DNA of 64,000 nt from Halococcus sediminicola (GTDB lineage: Archaea > Halobacteriota > Halobacteria > Halobacteriales > Halococcaceae): positions 496,001-560,000 of the forward strand of contig NZ_BBMP01000022.1 of NCBI RefSeq assembly GCF_000755245.1, in the 5' to 3' direction. The notes under the pieces are model-generated. The model had not been told where the DNA came from. It did not search any database and saw only the letters and a list, made by a program, of their open reading frames with translations. The translations under genes were made by a program, and so were the position numbers. Positions 25,384 through 34,494 of this stretch are shown piece by piece (positions within the stretch are counted from its first letter, which is position 1; each line of letters begins with the position of its first letter).

Positions 25384-27822
25384 ATGGCGACCACCGGTGA
25401 GGAGTACGTCGAGCGCCCGCTCGTCGAACCGGGCGTGCTCGAACGCCGGCGCTACCAGGCCGAACTCGCCGGCGAGGCCGCGAGCGGGCACACGCTCGTC
25501 TGTTTGCCGACCGGGCTCGGGAAAACCACGGTGAGCCTGCTCGTGACCGCCAAGCGCCTCCACGAGCAGGGTGGAACGTCGCTGCTGCTCGCACCGACGA
25601 AACCCTTGGTCACTCAGCACGCCGAGTTCTATCGCGATGCGCTCACGATCCCCGACGACGAGATCGTGGTGTTCACCGGCGAGGTCAGCCCCGACGACAG
25701 ACAGGAACTGTTCGAGCGCGCGCGGGTGGTCATCGCCACCCCGCAGGTCGTCGAGAACGACCTCATCGGCGGCCGCATCGACCTCTCCAATACTACGCAT
25801 CTCACGTTCGACGAGTGCCACCGCGCGTCGGGCAACTACGCCTACAACTACATCGCCGAGCGCTATCACGCCGACGCCGAGCGCCCACTCGTCACGGGGA
25901 TGAGCGCCTCGCCGGGTGGCGACGAGGAGGCGATCCAGTCCGTCTGTGAGAATCTGGGCCTCTCGAACGTCACGGTGATGACCGAGACGGACGCCGACGT
26001 GGTCGACTACACCCACGACACGAGCGTCGAGTGGGAGCGCGTGACGCTGCCCGACGAGATCCTCGCCATCCGGGATTCGCTCGTCGCAGTCATCGAAGAA
26101 CGACTGGAGAAACTGAAGGAACTCGGCGTGACGCGCGCGACGAGTGCGGACATCTCCCAGCGTGACCTCAATCGGATACGGGGCGAACTCCAGCAGCTCA
26201 TCGACAACGACCAGTCGGAGGGCTACGAGGGGATGAGCATCCACGCCGAGGTGATGAAGCTCCGGCGGGCGGTGACGCTCGCCGAAACCCAGAGCGTCGA
26301 GTCCCTCAGACGGTATTTCGAGCGCCAGCGCAACGCAGCGCGCTCGTCGGGTGCGTCGAAGGCGAGCCAGCGGTTCGTCTCCGAGGCCAAAGTGAGAGAA
26401 GCGATGGAGCAGGCGGAGACGTACGACGACCTCCACCCGAAGTTCCGCCGGGCGCGGATCCTGCTCGCCCAGTGTCTCGGTATCGAGGGTGGCGAGCGGG
26501 TCATCGTTTTCACCGAGTCGCGGGATACCGCCGAAACCCTCACCGAGTTCCTGGGCGCACACTTCGAGACCCGGAAGTTCGTCGGCCAGGGCGACAAGGA
26601 GGGGTCGGATGGGATGACCCAAAACGAACAGCAGGAGACCCTCGACGCGTTTCGCGCCGGGGAGTTCGAGGTGCTGGTCTCGACGTCGGTCGCCGAGGAG
26701 GGGCTCGACGTGCCCGAGGTCGATCTGGTGCTCTTTTACGAGCCAGTTCCGACGGCCATCCGCTCGATCCAGCGCAAGGGTCGAACCGGTCGCCAGACCG
26801 AGGGCCGAGTGATGGTGCTGCTCGCCGAGGACACCCGTGACGAGGCGTACTTCTGGAAATCGCGCCACGAGCAGTCGAGAATGACCGACGAACTCCAAAG
26901 CCTGAAAGGTGCTGCCCAAACCATCGAGTCGGACCTCGCCCAGCAGGGTCTCGATGCGTTCGAGGATGAGGATACGTCCGGGAGCGGTGCGACGGCCGGC
27001 GACGGCGGTCAGTCGGGGCTGTCGTCGTTCGCCATGCCCACCGAAACCGACCCGAAGGTCGACACGACCGACGCCGACGAGACCAACACGGACCCCGTCG
27101 ACGACTCGGACTCCGATGGCGACGAGGCTGAAGAAGGTATCGTGGCGACCGCGGCCAGCGACGAGGGCGTCGAGATCGTCGTCGACCAGCGCGAACTCGA
27201 TTCGTCCATCGCCCGCGATCTCTCCACACGGGAGAACTGCGAGACGCGCCTCGAAACGCTCGCCGTGGGCGATTACGTGCTCTCGGATCGAGTCGTCGTC
27301 GAGCGCAAATCCGTGAGCGACTTCCTCGATACGCTTACCGGGGGTGACCGCTCGATATTCGAGCAGGTCGGCGACGCGGCACGCCACTACGCTCGTCCTG
27401 TGGTTCTCATCGAGGGCGACGATCTCTACGGCGAGCGCAACGTCCATCCGAACGCCATCCGGGGCGCGCTCGCCTCGCTGGCCGTGGATTTCGGCGCGAG
27501 CGTCCTCAGAACCACCGACGAGTCCGACACGGCCGACCTCCTGCACGTGATCGCGGGCCGCGAGCAGGAGATGGCCGACCGCGAGGTCAGCGTCCACGGC
27601 GAGAAGGGGGCCAAAACGCTCGACGAACAGCAGGAGTACGTCGTGAGCGCGATCGCGGACATCGGGCCGGTGACCGCGCGTGCCCTCTTGGAGGCGTTCG
27701 GCAGCGTCGAGGGCGTGATGATAGCCAACGAAGAGGACTTACGGGAGGTATCGGGCGTCGGCGAAGTGACTGCCGAGCGCGTTCGTGAGGTCGTCGGCAG
27801 CGACTACGATCCCGATTCGTGA
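25384..27822 (+). CDS. hef: Hef helicase/nuclease (fork-structure-specific, XPF family)
   Basis: This 812-residue protein has an N-terminal SF2 helicase (residues about 1-500) and a C-terminal XPF-type nuclease. Walker A is LPTGLGKTT (near 40), the DEAH-type box FDECHRAS (near 142), and motif VI QRKGRTGRQ (near 463). An acidic linker covers about 520-590. The ERCC4 nuclease has the active site VVERKSVSDF (near 640), and tandem helix-hairpin-helix ends the protein (DIGPVTARALLEAF; EVSGVGEVTAERV). Hef processes stalled replication forks. A TTAAC box 30 nt upstream suggests a leaderless, independent transcript. Confidence 0.95.
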   Translation: MATTGEEYVERPLVEPGVLERRRYQAELAGEAASGHTLVCLPTGLGKTTVSLLVTAKRLHEQGGTSLLLAPTKPLVTQHAEFYRDALTIPDDEIVVFTGEVSPDDRQELFERARVVIATPQVVENDLIGGRIDLSNTTHLTFDECHRASGNYAYNYIAERYHADAERPLVTGMSASPGGDEEAIQSVCENLGLSNVTVMTETDADVVDYTHDTSVEWERVTLPDEILAIRDSLVAVIEERLEKLKELGVTRATSADISQRDLNRIRGELQQLIDNDQSEGYEGMSIHAEVMKLRRAVTLAETQSVESLRRYFERQRNAARSSGASKASQRFVSEAKVREAMEQAETYDDLHPKFRRARILLAQCLGIEGGERVIVFTESRDTAETLTEFLGAHFETRKFVGQGDKEGSDGMTQNEQQETLDAFRAGEFEVLVSTSVAEEGLDVPEVDLVLFYEPVPTAIRSIQRKGRTGRQTEGRVMVLLAEDTRDEAYFWKSRHEQSRMTDELQSLKGAAQTIESDLAQQGLDAFEDEDTSGSGATAGDGGQSGLSSFAMPTETDPKVDTTDADETNTDPVDDSDSDGDEAEEGIVATAASDEGVEIVVDQRELDSSIARDLSTRENCETRLETLAVGDYVLSDRVVVERKSVSDFLDTLTGGDRSIFEQVGDAARHYARPVVLIEGDDLYGERNVHPNAIRGALASLAVDFGASVLRTTDESDTADLLHVIAGREQEMADREVSVHGEKGAKTLDEQQEYVVSAIADIGPVTARALLEAFGSVEGVMIANEEDLREVSGVGEVTAERVREVVGSDYDPDS

Positions 27823-27871
27823 TCGTCGGCGACAGCTTTTTGGATCGAGGAACCAACCTCTCGATACGGGT

Positions 27872-28234
27872 ATGCGCCGTGGCTCACGCTGGCTCGGCTA
27901 TTTCATCCTGCTGTTGGGGTTCGGACTGTCCACGCTCGTCGGATTCAGTACGCTCGACGCGCTGGTCTCGGTCGGACTACTGGTTCTCGTCGGGCTGCTG
28001 TTCGTTCTCGCCGGTTTCGAGACGCCTCTCACGAAGCGATTCGGCTGGCACCGGATTTTCGGCCTCGGCTTCTTCCTGATGGGGCTGTACCAACTCACGA
28101 ACCTCTCGTTCGGTACTGACGGGATGCTCTACGCCGCTGCCACCCTCTCGCTGGCCGGACTGTTCGCGTTCATGGGTTTCGACATCGCTCGCGGCGGGTC
28201 ACATTTCGATGTCGACCCTGACGAGACGGTCTGA
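27872..28234 (+). CDS. Small four-helix membrane protein
   Basis: This 120-residue protein is almost entirely hydrophobic: four predicted helices at residues about 8-28, 30-48, 60-80 and 84-106, then an acidic tail (SHFDVDPDE). Start ATG 27872 is preceded by CTTTTTGG about 33 nt upstream. No family was recognised. It converges with the zinc-ribbon gene at 28242. Confidence 0.55.
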   Translation: MRRGSRWLGYFILLLGFGLSTLVGFSTLDALVSVGLLVLVGLLFVLAGFETPLTKRFGWHRIFGLGFFLMGLYQLTNLSFGTDGMLYAAATLSLAGLFAFMGFDIARGGSHFDVDPDETV

Positions 28235-28241
28235 TCGACCG

Positions 28242-28868
28242 CTACTTTCGCGCGGTCCGCACGGCGTCGAGCGCCTCGGCGGCCTCGTGGGCGGCGGCGA
28301 GGTGTTCGCGCGTCCGCCCGAGGTCGTCGAGTTCCTCGGCCGCACTCGACAGTTCGCGGAGCGTGCGCGCAAGCGACGCTTCGGTCGCTGCGAGGTCGTC
28401 CGCTCCGCTCGTGGGGCGGGCCGTCTCCGATTGCGGCTTGCGTGCGTTTTTCGTGTCGCCAGTCCGGGTCGGAGATGCACGCCGGTCCCGTGTCGGCTCC
28501 GCGCTCTGACCTTCGACCGTATTCCGTGGGGGCTGTGTGTTCTCGTTCGGTTGTGTGGGTTGCTCGGCGGCGGTTTGCTGGCCCTCGGTGCTCGCAGGCG
28601 CTGGTTCGCCACTCGCCGGTGTGTCACCCTCGATGGCCGCTTGCTCTTCGGTCGCGCCGTCGGTTGCGGTCCGCTGGCAGGTCGGGCAGAACGTCTGACC
28701 GTCGTAGCGAAAGAGCGGGTTGCCACAGCTATCGCAGTGGGTGTCGGTCATCGTCGCGCCCTGCAAGAGGAGTTCGCTCATCTGCTCGGTGGTCTCGCGC
28801 TTTTCCTCGTCCTCGGCGAAGCGCTCGCGGAGTTTCTCGCGTTCGGCTTCCTTGTCGAAGTCGCTCAT
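28242..28868 (-). CDS. p27/SSSCA1-type zinc-ribbon protein
   Basis: This 208-residue protein has an N-terminal charged helix (FDKEAEREKLRERFAEDEEKR), then a zinc ribbon HCDSCGNPLFRYDGQTFCPTC (two CxxC pairs, residues about 45-64) typical of the Sjogren-syndrome/scleroderma autoantigen 1 family. A low-complexity Thr/Ala/Gln/Pro linker (about 70-145) and a predicted C-terminal coiled coil (LARTLRELSSAAEELDDLGRTREHL) follow. The function in archaea is unknown. The start is supported by CCTTTTTGAAG about 27 nt upstream on this strand. Confidence 0.8.
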   Translation of the reverse strand: MSDFDKEAEREKLRERFAEDEEKRETTEQMSELLLQGATMTDTHCDSCGNPLFRYDGQTFCPTCQRTATDGATEEQAAIEGDTPASGEPAPASTEGQQTAAEQPTQPNENTQPPRNTVEGQSAEPTRDRRASPTRTGDTKNARKPQSETARPTSGADDLAATEASLARTLRELSSAAEELDDLGRTREHLAAAHEAAEALDAVRTARK

Positions 28869-29187
28869 ACGTGGTCAAGACGTCGCGCTTCAAAAAGGAC
28901 TGTGGGTGTGGCCGTAGCGGTTCCGGTGCGGCCGCGGTCCGGGGTGCAGTAGGCGGTATCGAACAACGGTGACCCTCGTTCCGAACGACCTCTCGCCTCA
29001 CGGCCTCCATGACGGTATCGACAAATGCCCAACATCGCCTCTGTCGATGCCATCCGTCACCGCCTAGGGAATATCGTCTCCGATCCACTAGCTCGAACGG
29101 AGTCTCCTATCACCACCGAGTCAACATATACCACCAATAGATTCGCATTCATCAACATTAACACCCTGCGAGCGGTAGCACCAAACT
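28869..29187. other. Intergenic region upstream of the cyd genes
   Basis: This holds divergent regulatory DNA between the zinc-ribbon gene and the cyd cluster. The left end carries the promoter of the zinc-ribbon gene. The right half (about 29090-29165) is visibly AT-richer than its surroundings and contains CATATA (29125-29130) and CATTAAC (29156-29162). I see no convincing gene or tRNA in it. Confidence 0.5.
29156..29162 (+). promoter_or_regulatory. TATA-like box before the cyd leader ORF
   Basis: CATTAAC is centred about 29 nt before the ATG at 29188, the usual leaderless spacing. The alternative box CATATA (29125-29130) would give a transcript start near 29155. Confidence 0.4.
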
Positions 29188-29340
29188 ATGTCGAACCAAC
29201 GGGATGTTCACATCCCCTGGCAATGCTCGAACACCGCCGTCGAAGGCTTCCCTCGGCCGAAAACCGGACGTGAAATCGCTCGCCAGTCGGGGTCGGCAGT
29301 GATCGCCATCCACGTTTCCGGGTGTGTTCTCCGTGGTTGA
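29188..29340 (+). CDS. Candidate 50-codon leader ORF overlapping cydA
   Basis: ATG 29188 to TGA 29340 encodes 50 residues beginning MSNQRDVHIPWQCSNTAVEG. It lies 29 nt after a TATA-like box. It runs past both possible cydA start codons (29324, 29333), so its stop is positioned to couple translation to cydA. The product has two cysteines and no membrane segment; no family is recognised. It may be a regulatory leader peptide, a small protein, or a chance ORF; evidence is positional only. Confidence 0.35.
   Translation: MSNQRDVHIPWQCSNTAVEGFPRPKTGREIARQSGSAVIAIHVSGCVLRG
29201..29216. repeat. Inverted repeat inside the cyd leader
   Basis: GGGATG-TTCA-CATCCC has perfect 6-bp arms about 40 nt downstream of the TATA-like box and about 110-120 nt before cydA. 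It could be an operator or an RNA hairpin in the leader. Confidence 0.4.
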
Positions 29341-30754
29341 CCTAGTCATCGCCAGCCGGTTGCAGTTCGCGCTCACCACCATCGTCCACATCATCTTCCC
29401 GGTGATGAGCATGGGCCTCGCACCCTTTCTCGTCTACTTCACGTGGAAAGAGATCCGTTCTGGAACGGCGATCTACGAGCAACTCCGGCGGTTCTGGACG
29501 CGGATCTTCGCCGTGAGCTTCGCCGTCGGCACGGTCACGGGACTCGTCCTCGAATTCGAGTTCGGCACCAACTTCGCGGCCTTCTCGACGGTCGCCGGCG
29601 AACTGTTCGGCGGCCCGCTCGCGCTTGAAGGCATGATGGCGTTCATGCTCGAAGCCACCTTCCTCGGCGTTTTCGTCTTCGGCCGCGAGCGCGTCTCGGA
29701 CCGGCTGTATTTCGTTTCGAGCGTCGCGGTCGGTCTCGGCACGTGGCTGTCGGCGACGTGGATCCTGATCGCCAACGCGTGGATGCAGACCCCGCGCGGG
29801 TTCGAGATGGTCACGAAGAACGGCCAGTCCATCGTCAACCTTACCGATCCCATTGCAGCGTACCTCAATCCACGATTTCCGTGGATGTTCGTCCACATGC
29901 AGAACGCCGCCGTCGAGTCCGTCGCGCTCTTGATGGCGGGCATCGGGGCGTACTACGTCTTCCGCCATCACGTGTGGGACAACCCCGTCCAACATCCCGA
30001 GTTCTGGGAGAAGACGCTCAAGATCGCGCTCGTCGTCCTCATCGTTACGGCCCCGCTGCAGGCGATTCAGGGCGACGCCTACGGCCGCCACGTCGCCGAG
30101 ACCCAGCCACAGAAGTTCGCCGCGATGGAGGCGGTCTGGGAGACCGAATCCTACGTTCCCGAATACATCGTTGCCGTCCCGACGAACGTCGAGGACCTGT
30201 TCAACCCACGAGCGAAGGAGCTGTTCGGCATCGGTATCCCCGGGATGGCGTCGTGGCTCGCCAGCGGCGGCGACGCGGAGGCGACGATACGCGGGCTGGA
30301 TTCTTTTTCGACGGAAGCGCCGCCCGTCGCCATCGTCTTCTGGGCCTTTCGCATCATGGTCGCGCTCGGCTTCTGGTTCATCCTACTGGCGTTCTGGGGC
30401 GGGTATCGCTGGTGGCGCGGGGAACTCCTCGAAGACGACCTGCTCCACAAGGCGCTGATGGCGTCGTCGCTGCTCGGCTTCCTCGCCGTCGAAGTCGGCT
30501 GGATCGTCACCGAGGTCGGTCGCCAGCCGTGGGTCATCCAGGGGGTGATGCGGACCAGCGAGAGCGTCTCGCCGGGTCTGACGGGTGCCGAAGCGACCTT
30601 CACGCTTGCCGGCTTCGCCACCGGGTACGTGCTACTGCTGGTGCTATACACCTACGTCGTCGTCCGCCTCGTCAGGGCCGGACCGCCGGCACGCGACGAA
30701 CTCGATGCGGTCGATCAGCCCTCTCCAAATGAGGCGGTGAGCACCGATGATTGA
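29324..30754 (+). CDS. cydA: Cytochrome bd-type ubiquinol oxidase subunit I
   Basis: This 476-residue membrane subunit of a bd-type quinol oxidase has about nine helices. Conserved residues are visible: the heme b595 histidine in TTIVHIIFPVMSMG (near 22), the acidic pair LEGMMAFMLEATFLGVFVFG (near 103), the heme b558 histidine in FPWMFVHMQNAAVES (near 190), and GRQPWVIQGVMRT (near 405) with the b558 methionine. The Q-loop is of the short type. GTG at 29324 (FSVVDL) or 29333 (VDLVIAS) are both possible starts. It overlaps cydB by 8 nt. It reduces oxygen to water with high affinity, without proton pumping. Confidence 0.95.
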   Translation: MFSVVDLVIASRLQFALTTIVHIIFPVMSMGLAPFLVYFTWKEIRSGTAIYEQLRRFWTRIFAVSFAVGTVTGLVLEFEFGTNFAAFSTVAGELFGGPLALEGMMAFMLEATFLGVFVFGRERVSDRLYFVSSVAVGLGTWLSATWILIANAWMQTPRGFEMVTKNGQSIVNLTDPIAAYLNPRFPWMFVHMQNAAVESVALLMAGIGAYYVFRHHVWDNPVQHPEFWEKTLKIALVVLIVTAPLQAIQGDAYGRHVAETQPQKFAAMEAVWETESYVPEYIVAVPTNVEDLFNPRAKELFGIGIPGMASWLASGGDAEATIRGLDSFSTEAPPVAIVFWAFRIMVALGFWFILLAFWGGYRWWRGELLEDDLLHKALMASSLLGFLAVEVGWIVTEVGRQPWVIQGVMRTSESVSPGLTGAEATFTLAGFATGYVLLLVLYTYVVVRLVRAGPPARDELDAVDQPSPNEAVSTDD

Positions 30755-31748
30755 GCCCGCGTCGCTTGCGAGCGAACCGCTGTTCGGATTGCCGCTCGCC
30801 GAGCTGTGGTTCGGTCTCGTCTTCTTCATCTTCGCCATGTTCCTCTTTCTTGACGGGTTCGATTTCGGCGTCGGTATCCTGTTTGCGACTCGCGACGATA
30901 CGGCGGAAAAGGAGCAGTTGTTGAGCGCCATCGGCCCGTTCTGGGACGGCAACGAGGTCTGGTTGGTCGTCTTCGGCGGGGCGCTGTTCGCGGCGTTTCC
31001 CTCGGTCTACGCGAACCTGTTCAGCCGGTACTACCTGCTGATGTTTGCGATTCTCGCCGCGCTGGGACTGCGGGGACTCGCCCCCGAGATGTACGAACAG
31101 CGCGAGGACGCGACGTGGAAAGTCTGGTGGGGGCGGGCGTTCGTCGTCGGGAGCCTCACGACGCCGTTCTTGCTCGGCCTGTTCGCGGCGAACTGGCTGC
31201 TCGGCGCGACGGCGCTCGTCACGCTTCCCGGAATCGTCGTCGGGCTTGCGCTCGTCGCGCTCACCGTCGTCGACGGGGTTGCGTTCCTGCGGCTGAAAAC
31301 GCGCGGCGAGTTGCGCGAGGACCTCCGTACCGACGGCTACCGCGCCCTCGCCATCTATCTCGCCCTCGTCGTGGTGGCGCTCGGCTATCTTTACGCGACG
31401 ACGCCAGTGCTGCGGCCGGGGCTGCTCTCGCCGCTCGTCGTCGGATTAGTGGTGGCGACGCTCGTCCTCGCCGGTGGCTACGCGGTGGCGACCGCCCGTG
31501 ACCGCCACCATCCCGCGTTCGCGGCGGCGGCGGGACTCGTCTTCACGCTGGTGAGCATCGTCGCTGGACTAATGTATCCCGTCATAGACAGGGCGGGCGG
31601 TCTCACCGTCGAGGCAGCCATCGTCTCGCCGCTCCCGCTCAACGTCATGTCGATCGGCGCTGCGCTCCTGCTGCCGCTGATTTTCACCTACTTTGGGGTG
31701 CTCTATTCGGTGTTCAGTGGGCCAATCGAGACCGGTGAGTCATACTGA
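30747..31748 (+). CDS. cydB: Cytochrome bd-type ubiquinol oxidase subunit II
   Basis: This 333-residue subunit II has about nine helices. Family motifs are LDGFDFGVG near residue 35 and GPFWDGNEVWLV near residue 68, the latter with the conserved Trp-Asp-Gly-Asn. It pairs with CydA. The start overlaps the cydA stop and its own stop shares one base with the following small gene (TGATG), so all three are one transcript. Confidence 0.95.
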   Translation: MIEPASLASEPLFGLPLAELWFGLVFFIFAMFLFLDGFDFGVGILFATRDDTAEKEQLLSAIGPFWDGNEVWLVVFGGALFAAFPSVYANLFSRYYLLMFAILAALGLRGLAPEMYEQREDATWKVWWGRAFVVGSLTTPFLLGLFAANWLLGATALVTLPGIVVGLALVALTVVDGVAFLRLKTRGELREDLRTDGYRALAIYLALVVVALGYLYATTPVLRPGLLSPLVVGLVVATLVLAGGYAVATARDRHHPAFAAAAGLVFTLVSIVAGLMYPVIDRAGGLTVEAAIVSPLPLNVMSIGAALLLPLIFTYFGVLYSVFSGPIETGESY

Positions 31749-32038
31749 TGGATCGTGACACGTGGTCGAGCGGCGACAACGATGCTCGACGTGCCGGTTC
31801 GACCGACGACTGGGTGCCCGATGGACGAGCCAAACCGGGGCTGCTTTCGCGGGTGCTCGTGACCTGGATCGAACTCACCATCGTGGGGATCACCGGTGGA
31901 CTGCTCGGAGTGACCGTCGGCGGGCCGTTGGGATTCATTATCTCTCTCGTGACGACGTTGCTTACCGTCGCCATCATCTTCTACAACGTGAACGAACTCG
32001 TCAAGAACTGGTTGCGTGCAACGCAGCAAAACCCCTGA
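31748..32038 (+). CDS. Small membrane protein coupled to cydAB
   Basis: This 96-residue protein has a hydrophilic N-terminus of about 35 residues (Asp, Arg and Ser rich) followed by two predicted helices, about residues 38-56 (LVTWIELTIVGITGGLLGV) and 61-80 (FIISLVTTLLTVAIIFYNV). ATG 31748 overlaps the cydB TGA by one base. Bacterial bd oxidases contain very small third subunits (CydX, CydH); this protein sits in the equivalent place but shows no sequence likeness that I can see. It may be an archaeal accessory subunit or an unrelated coupled gene. Confidence 0.55.
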   Translation: MDRDTWSSGDNDARRAGSTDDWVPDGRAKPGLLSRVLVTWIELTIVGITGGLLGVTVGGPLGFIISLVTTLLTVAIIFYNVNELVKNWLRATQQNP

Positions 32039-32364
32039 GTGAGTGAACGTACCGAGAGTATCGCCCAATGGCTGGTCGACGGCAAAACGACGGAATCGGT
32101 CGTGTCCGTCCCACGTATCTATCGGTTTCATAGCGCAGGACGGCGTGACGACGAGCACCGCACCGACGCGATGGGGCCGGTGACGAGGCCCGACGCCGGA
32201 AATCCCATCGTCGTACGCGGATCCCAACGGCGGGTATTCGTCCGCTCGCCGAAAGCCCCCGCCAGCCTCCTCGACGATCTCATCGGCACGATGTCCGGAA
32301 CTAAACAGATGAAGATGCGGGTTTCGAAGCGCTTTAGCCCGCGCCGCGAGTCGGTCATGGTGGT
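32039..32364. other. Intergenic region between the cyd genes and mdh
   Basis: About 326 bp without a convincing gene. It contains the mdh promoter at the right end (CTTTAG at 32332). An open frame beginning at 32039 crosses into mdh in another frame and is not protein-like. Confidence 0.4.
32332..32337 (+). promoter_or_regulatory. TATA-like box of mdh
   Basis: GCGCTTTAGCCC lies about 30 nt before the mdh ATG at 32365, consistent with a leaderless mRNA. Confidence 0.45.
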
Positions 32365-33276
32365 ATGACAAAAGTGAGCGTGGTCGGTGCGGCGGGCACG
32401 GTGGGGGCGGCCGCAGGCTACAACATCGCGCTGCGTGGCGTGGCCGACGAGATCGTCTTCGTCGACATCCCCGACCAAGAGGACACGACCGTGGGACAGG
32501 CCGCCGACGCCAATCACGGCGTGGCCTACGACACGAATACAACTGTGCGACAGGGCACCTACGAGGACACGGCAGGCTCGGACGTGGTGGTCATCACCGC
32601 CGGCATCCCGCGCCAACCCGGCCAGAGCCGGCTCGATCTCGGCGAGGACAACGCACCCATCATGGAGGACATCGGCGACTCGCTCGCCGAGCACAACGAC
32701 GAGTTCGTCTCCATCACGACCTCGAACCCGATGGATCTGCTGAATCGCCACCTCTACGAGATCGGCGACCGCCCGCGCGAGCACGTCATCGGCTTCGGCG
32801 GCCGACTCGATTCGGCGCGATTCCGCTACGTGCTCGCCGAACGCTTCGACACGGAGGTCACGAACGTGGAGGCCACGATTTTGGGCGAGCACGGCGACGC
32901 CCAGGTGCCCGCGTTCTCGAAGGTCCGCATCGACGGCGAGGACCCCGACTTCTCGGACGACGAGCGCACGGACATCCTCGAAAACCTGCAAGAGAGCGCG
33001 ATGAACGTCATCGAGCGCAAGGGCGCGACCCAGTGGGGCCCGGCGACCGGCGTCGGTCACATGGTCGAGGCCGTCGTCCGAGACACCGGCACGGTGCTCC
33101 CGGCCTCGATCCCGCTCGACGGCGAATACGGCCACGAGGGCGTGAGCATCGGTGTGCCCGTCAAACTCACGAGCGACGGTGCGGAAGTCGTCGACTGGAC
33201 GCTCTCGGAGTACGAGCGCGAACAGCTCGGGCAGGCCGCCGACAAGCTCGAAGAGCAGTACGACGCGATCCGGTAG
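32365..33276 (+). CDS. mdh: Malate dehydrogenase (LDH-like MDH)
   Basis: This 303-residue protein interconverts malate and oxaloacetate with NAD. The Rossmann start [21 protein letters not shown] ends in VFVDI, whose Asp selects NAD. Substrate residues are [16 protein letters not shown], where Arg in RQPGQSR indicates malate rather than lactate, and the catalytic His is in [11 protein letters not shown] (near 180). The length is typical of the halophilic tetrameric enzyme. It stands alone between the cyd cluster and tsr3. Confidence 0.95.
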   Translation: MTKVSVVGAAGTVGAAAGYNIALRGVADEIVFVDIPDQEDTTVGQAADANHGVAYDTNTTVRQGTYEDTAGSDVVVITAGIPRQPGQSRLDLGEDNAPIMEDIGDSLAEHNDEFVSITTSNPMDLLNRHLYEIGDRPREHVIGFGGRLDSARFRYVLAERFDTEVTNVEATILGEHGDAQVPAFSKVRIDGEDPDFSDDERTDILENLQESAMNVIERKGATQWGPATGVGHMVEAVVRDTGTVLPASIPLDGEYGHEGVSIGVPVKLTSDGAEVVDWTLSEYEREQLGQAADKLEEQYDAIR

Positions 33277-33313
33277 TCCGGGCGCTTTTGCTGTCGCGTT
33301 GCGTACCGTCGCC

Positions 33314-33820
33314 GTGGAGCTGCACGTCCGCTACGAGGGCGACGACGACCCCGACAAATGCACCGCCCGCAAGCTCGCCCGATTCGACCTCGCCGCCCTC
33401 CATCGCTCGGCCCGCGAGACGCCGCCTGGCGTGGTGTTGAATCCCCACGCCGAGCACGCGCTCTCGCCGGCCGACCGTGATGCGAATGCCAAGCCCGAAC
33501 GGCTCGTCGCGCTCGATTGCTCGTGGGAGACCGCCGAAGACGAGCAGTTCTCGCTCGACGGGCCACACAGGGCGCTGCCGTTTCTGGTCGCAGCCAACCC
33601 CGTGAACTACGGCACGCCGTTTCAGCTGACGACCGTCGAGGCGCTCGCGGGCGCGCTCTGTATCCTCGGCGAGCGCCCGCAGGCCGAGACACTCCTCTCG
33701 AAGTTCCGCTGGGGCCATACGTTTCTCGAACTCAACGACGAACCGCTGCGGCGCTACGCCGACTGTGCCGATTCGAGCGGCGTGGTCGCTGTCCAGGAGG
33801 AGTATCTCGCCGCCGAATAG
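33314..33820 (+). CDS. tsr3: 16S rRNA aminocarboxypropyltransferase (Tsr3, DUF367)
   Basis: This 168-residue protein transfers the aminocarboxypropyl group of SAM to a small-subunit rRNA pseudouridine. Family features are [17 protein letters not shown] at the N-terminus, [28 protein letters not shown] with the conserved [37 protein letters not shown], and [11 protein letters not shown]. The GTG at 33314 gives [10 protein letters not shown], the usual family start, with a CTTTTG box about 30 nt upstream. It lies just before ribosomal L40e, a fitting neighbour. Confidence 0.88.
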   Translation: MELHVRYEGDDDPDKCTARKLARFDLAALHRSARETPPGVVLNPHAEHALSPADRDANAKPERLVALDCSWETAEDEQFSLDGPHRALPFLVAANPVNYGTPFQLTTVEALAGALCILGERPQAETLLSKFRWGHTFLELNDEPLRRYADCADSSGVVAVQEEYLAAE

Positions 33821-33875
33821 TCCTACTCCCACTCACTTCGGAAACGCTTAACCCCGCCGACCCGTTGCGGGCGAT

Positions 33876-34025
33876 ATGGCCAGATTCGAGAAAGCGGAAG
33901 CGCGCATCCTCGAGAAGACGATCTGTATGCGCTGTAACGCCCGCAACCCCTCCAGAGCGGACAGCTGTCGGAAATGTGGCTACAAGAACCTCCGCCGGAA
34001 AGCCCGCGAGCGCCGCAGCGCCTGA
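33876..34025 (+). CDS. rpl40e: Ribosomal protein L40e
   Basis: This 49-residue basic protein reads [20 protein letters not shown], then [20 protein letters not shown] and a basic tail. The CMRC and CRKC pairs form the zinc-binding motif of L40e (two CxxC spaced by about 10 residues). It is very small and easily missed. A CTTAACC box about 28 nt upstream supports the ATG at 33876. Confidence 0.95.
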   Translation: MARFEKAEARILEKTICMRCNARNPSRADSCRKCGYKNLRRKARERRSA

Positions 34026-34074
34026 GAGGGCTGCCCGGAATCCTTTTGGGTCGCACACGTCTATTCAACCCATC

Positions 34075-34494
34075 ATGAGCATGGGTTCGGACATGTACCG
34101 CCAGCAGATCCTCGATCACTACAAGAATCCCCGCAACTACGGCGAACTCGACGACCCCACCTTCAGCCACGTCGGCGAGAACCCGATGTGTGGCGACGAG
34201 ATCACCGTCGACGTCGAACTCGACGACGACGGCGAAACCATCGAGTACGCGGCCTTCCACGGCGACGGCTGTGCCATCAGTCAGGCGAGCGCGAGCATGC
34301 TCACGGGCGAACTCCAGGGCATGACCCTCGACGAACTCGACGAACTGGACCGCGACGACGTCATCGACCTCCTGGGGGTGGACATCAGTCCGATGCGAGT
34401 GAAGTGCGCCGTGCTCGTCGAGATGGTCGCCCAGGACGGCGCGGCCATCTATCGTGGCGAGAAGACCAGTATCGAGAAGACTCGAACCGAGTAG
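34075..34494 (+). CDS. Iron-sulfur cluster scaffold, IscU/SufU (NifU_N) family
   Basis: This 139-residue protein has MYRQQILDHYKNPRNYG at the N-terminus. Cluster-ligand cysteines are in NPMCGDEITV (near residue 38), GDGCAISQASASML (near 63) and MRVKCAVLVEM (near 106). Asp follows the first Cys as in SufU-type scaffolds. It assembles Fe-S clusters, probably from a cysteine desulfurase encoded elsewhere. ATG 34075 is preceded by CCTTTTGGG about 30 nt upstream; ATG 34081 is an alternative. Confidence 0.92.
   Translation: MSMGSDMYRQQILDHYKNPRNYGELDDPTFSHVGENPMCGDEITVDVELDDDGETIEYAAFHGDGCAISQASASMLTGELQGMTLDELDELDRDDVIDLLGVDISPMRVKCAVLVEMVAQDGAAIYRGEKTSIEKTRTE

Noticed and set aside
25381-27597. 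738-codon minus-strand open frame opposite hef
   Set aside because: GC-rich shadow of the hef gene, with no recognisable domains; hef itself has full helicase and nuclease motifs.
32039-32368. 109-codon plus-strand frame between the cyd cluster and mdh
   Set aside because: Overlaps the mdh start and lacks a promoter; composition is not protein-like.
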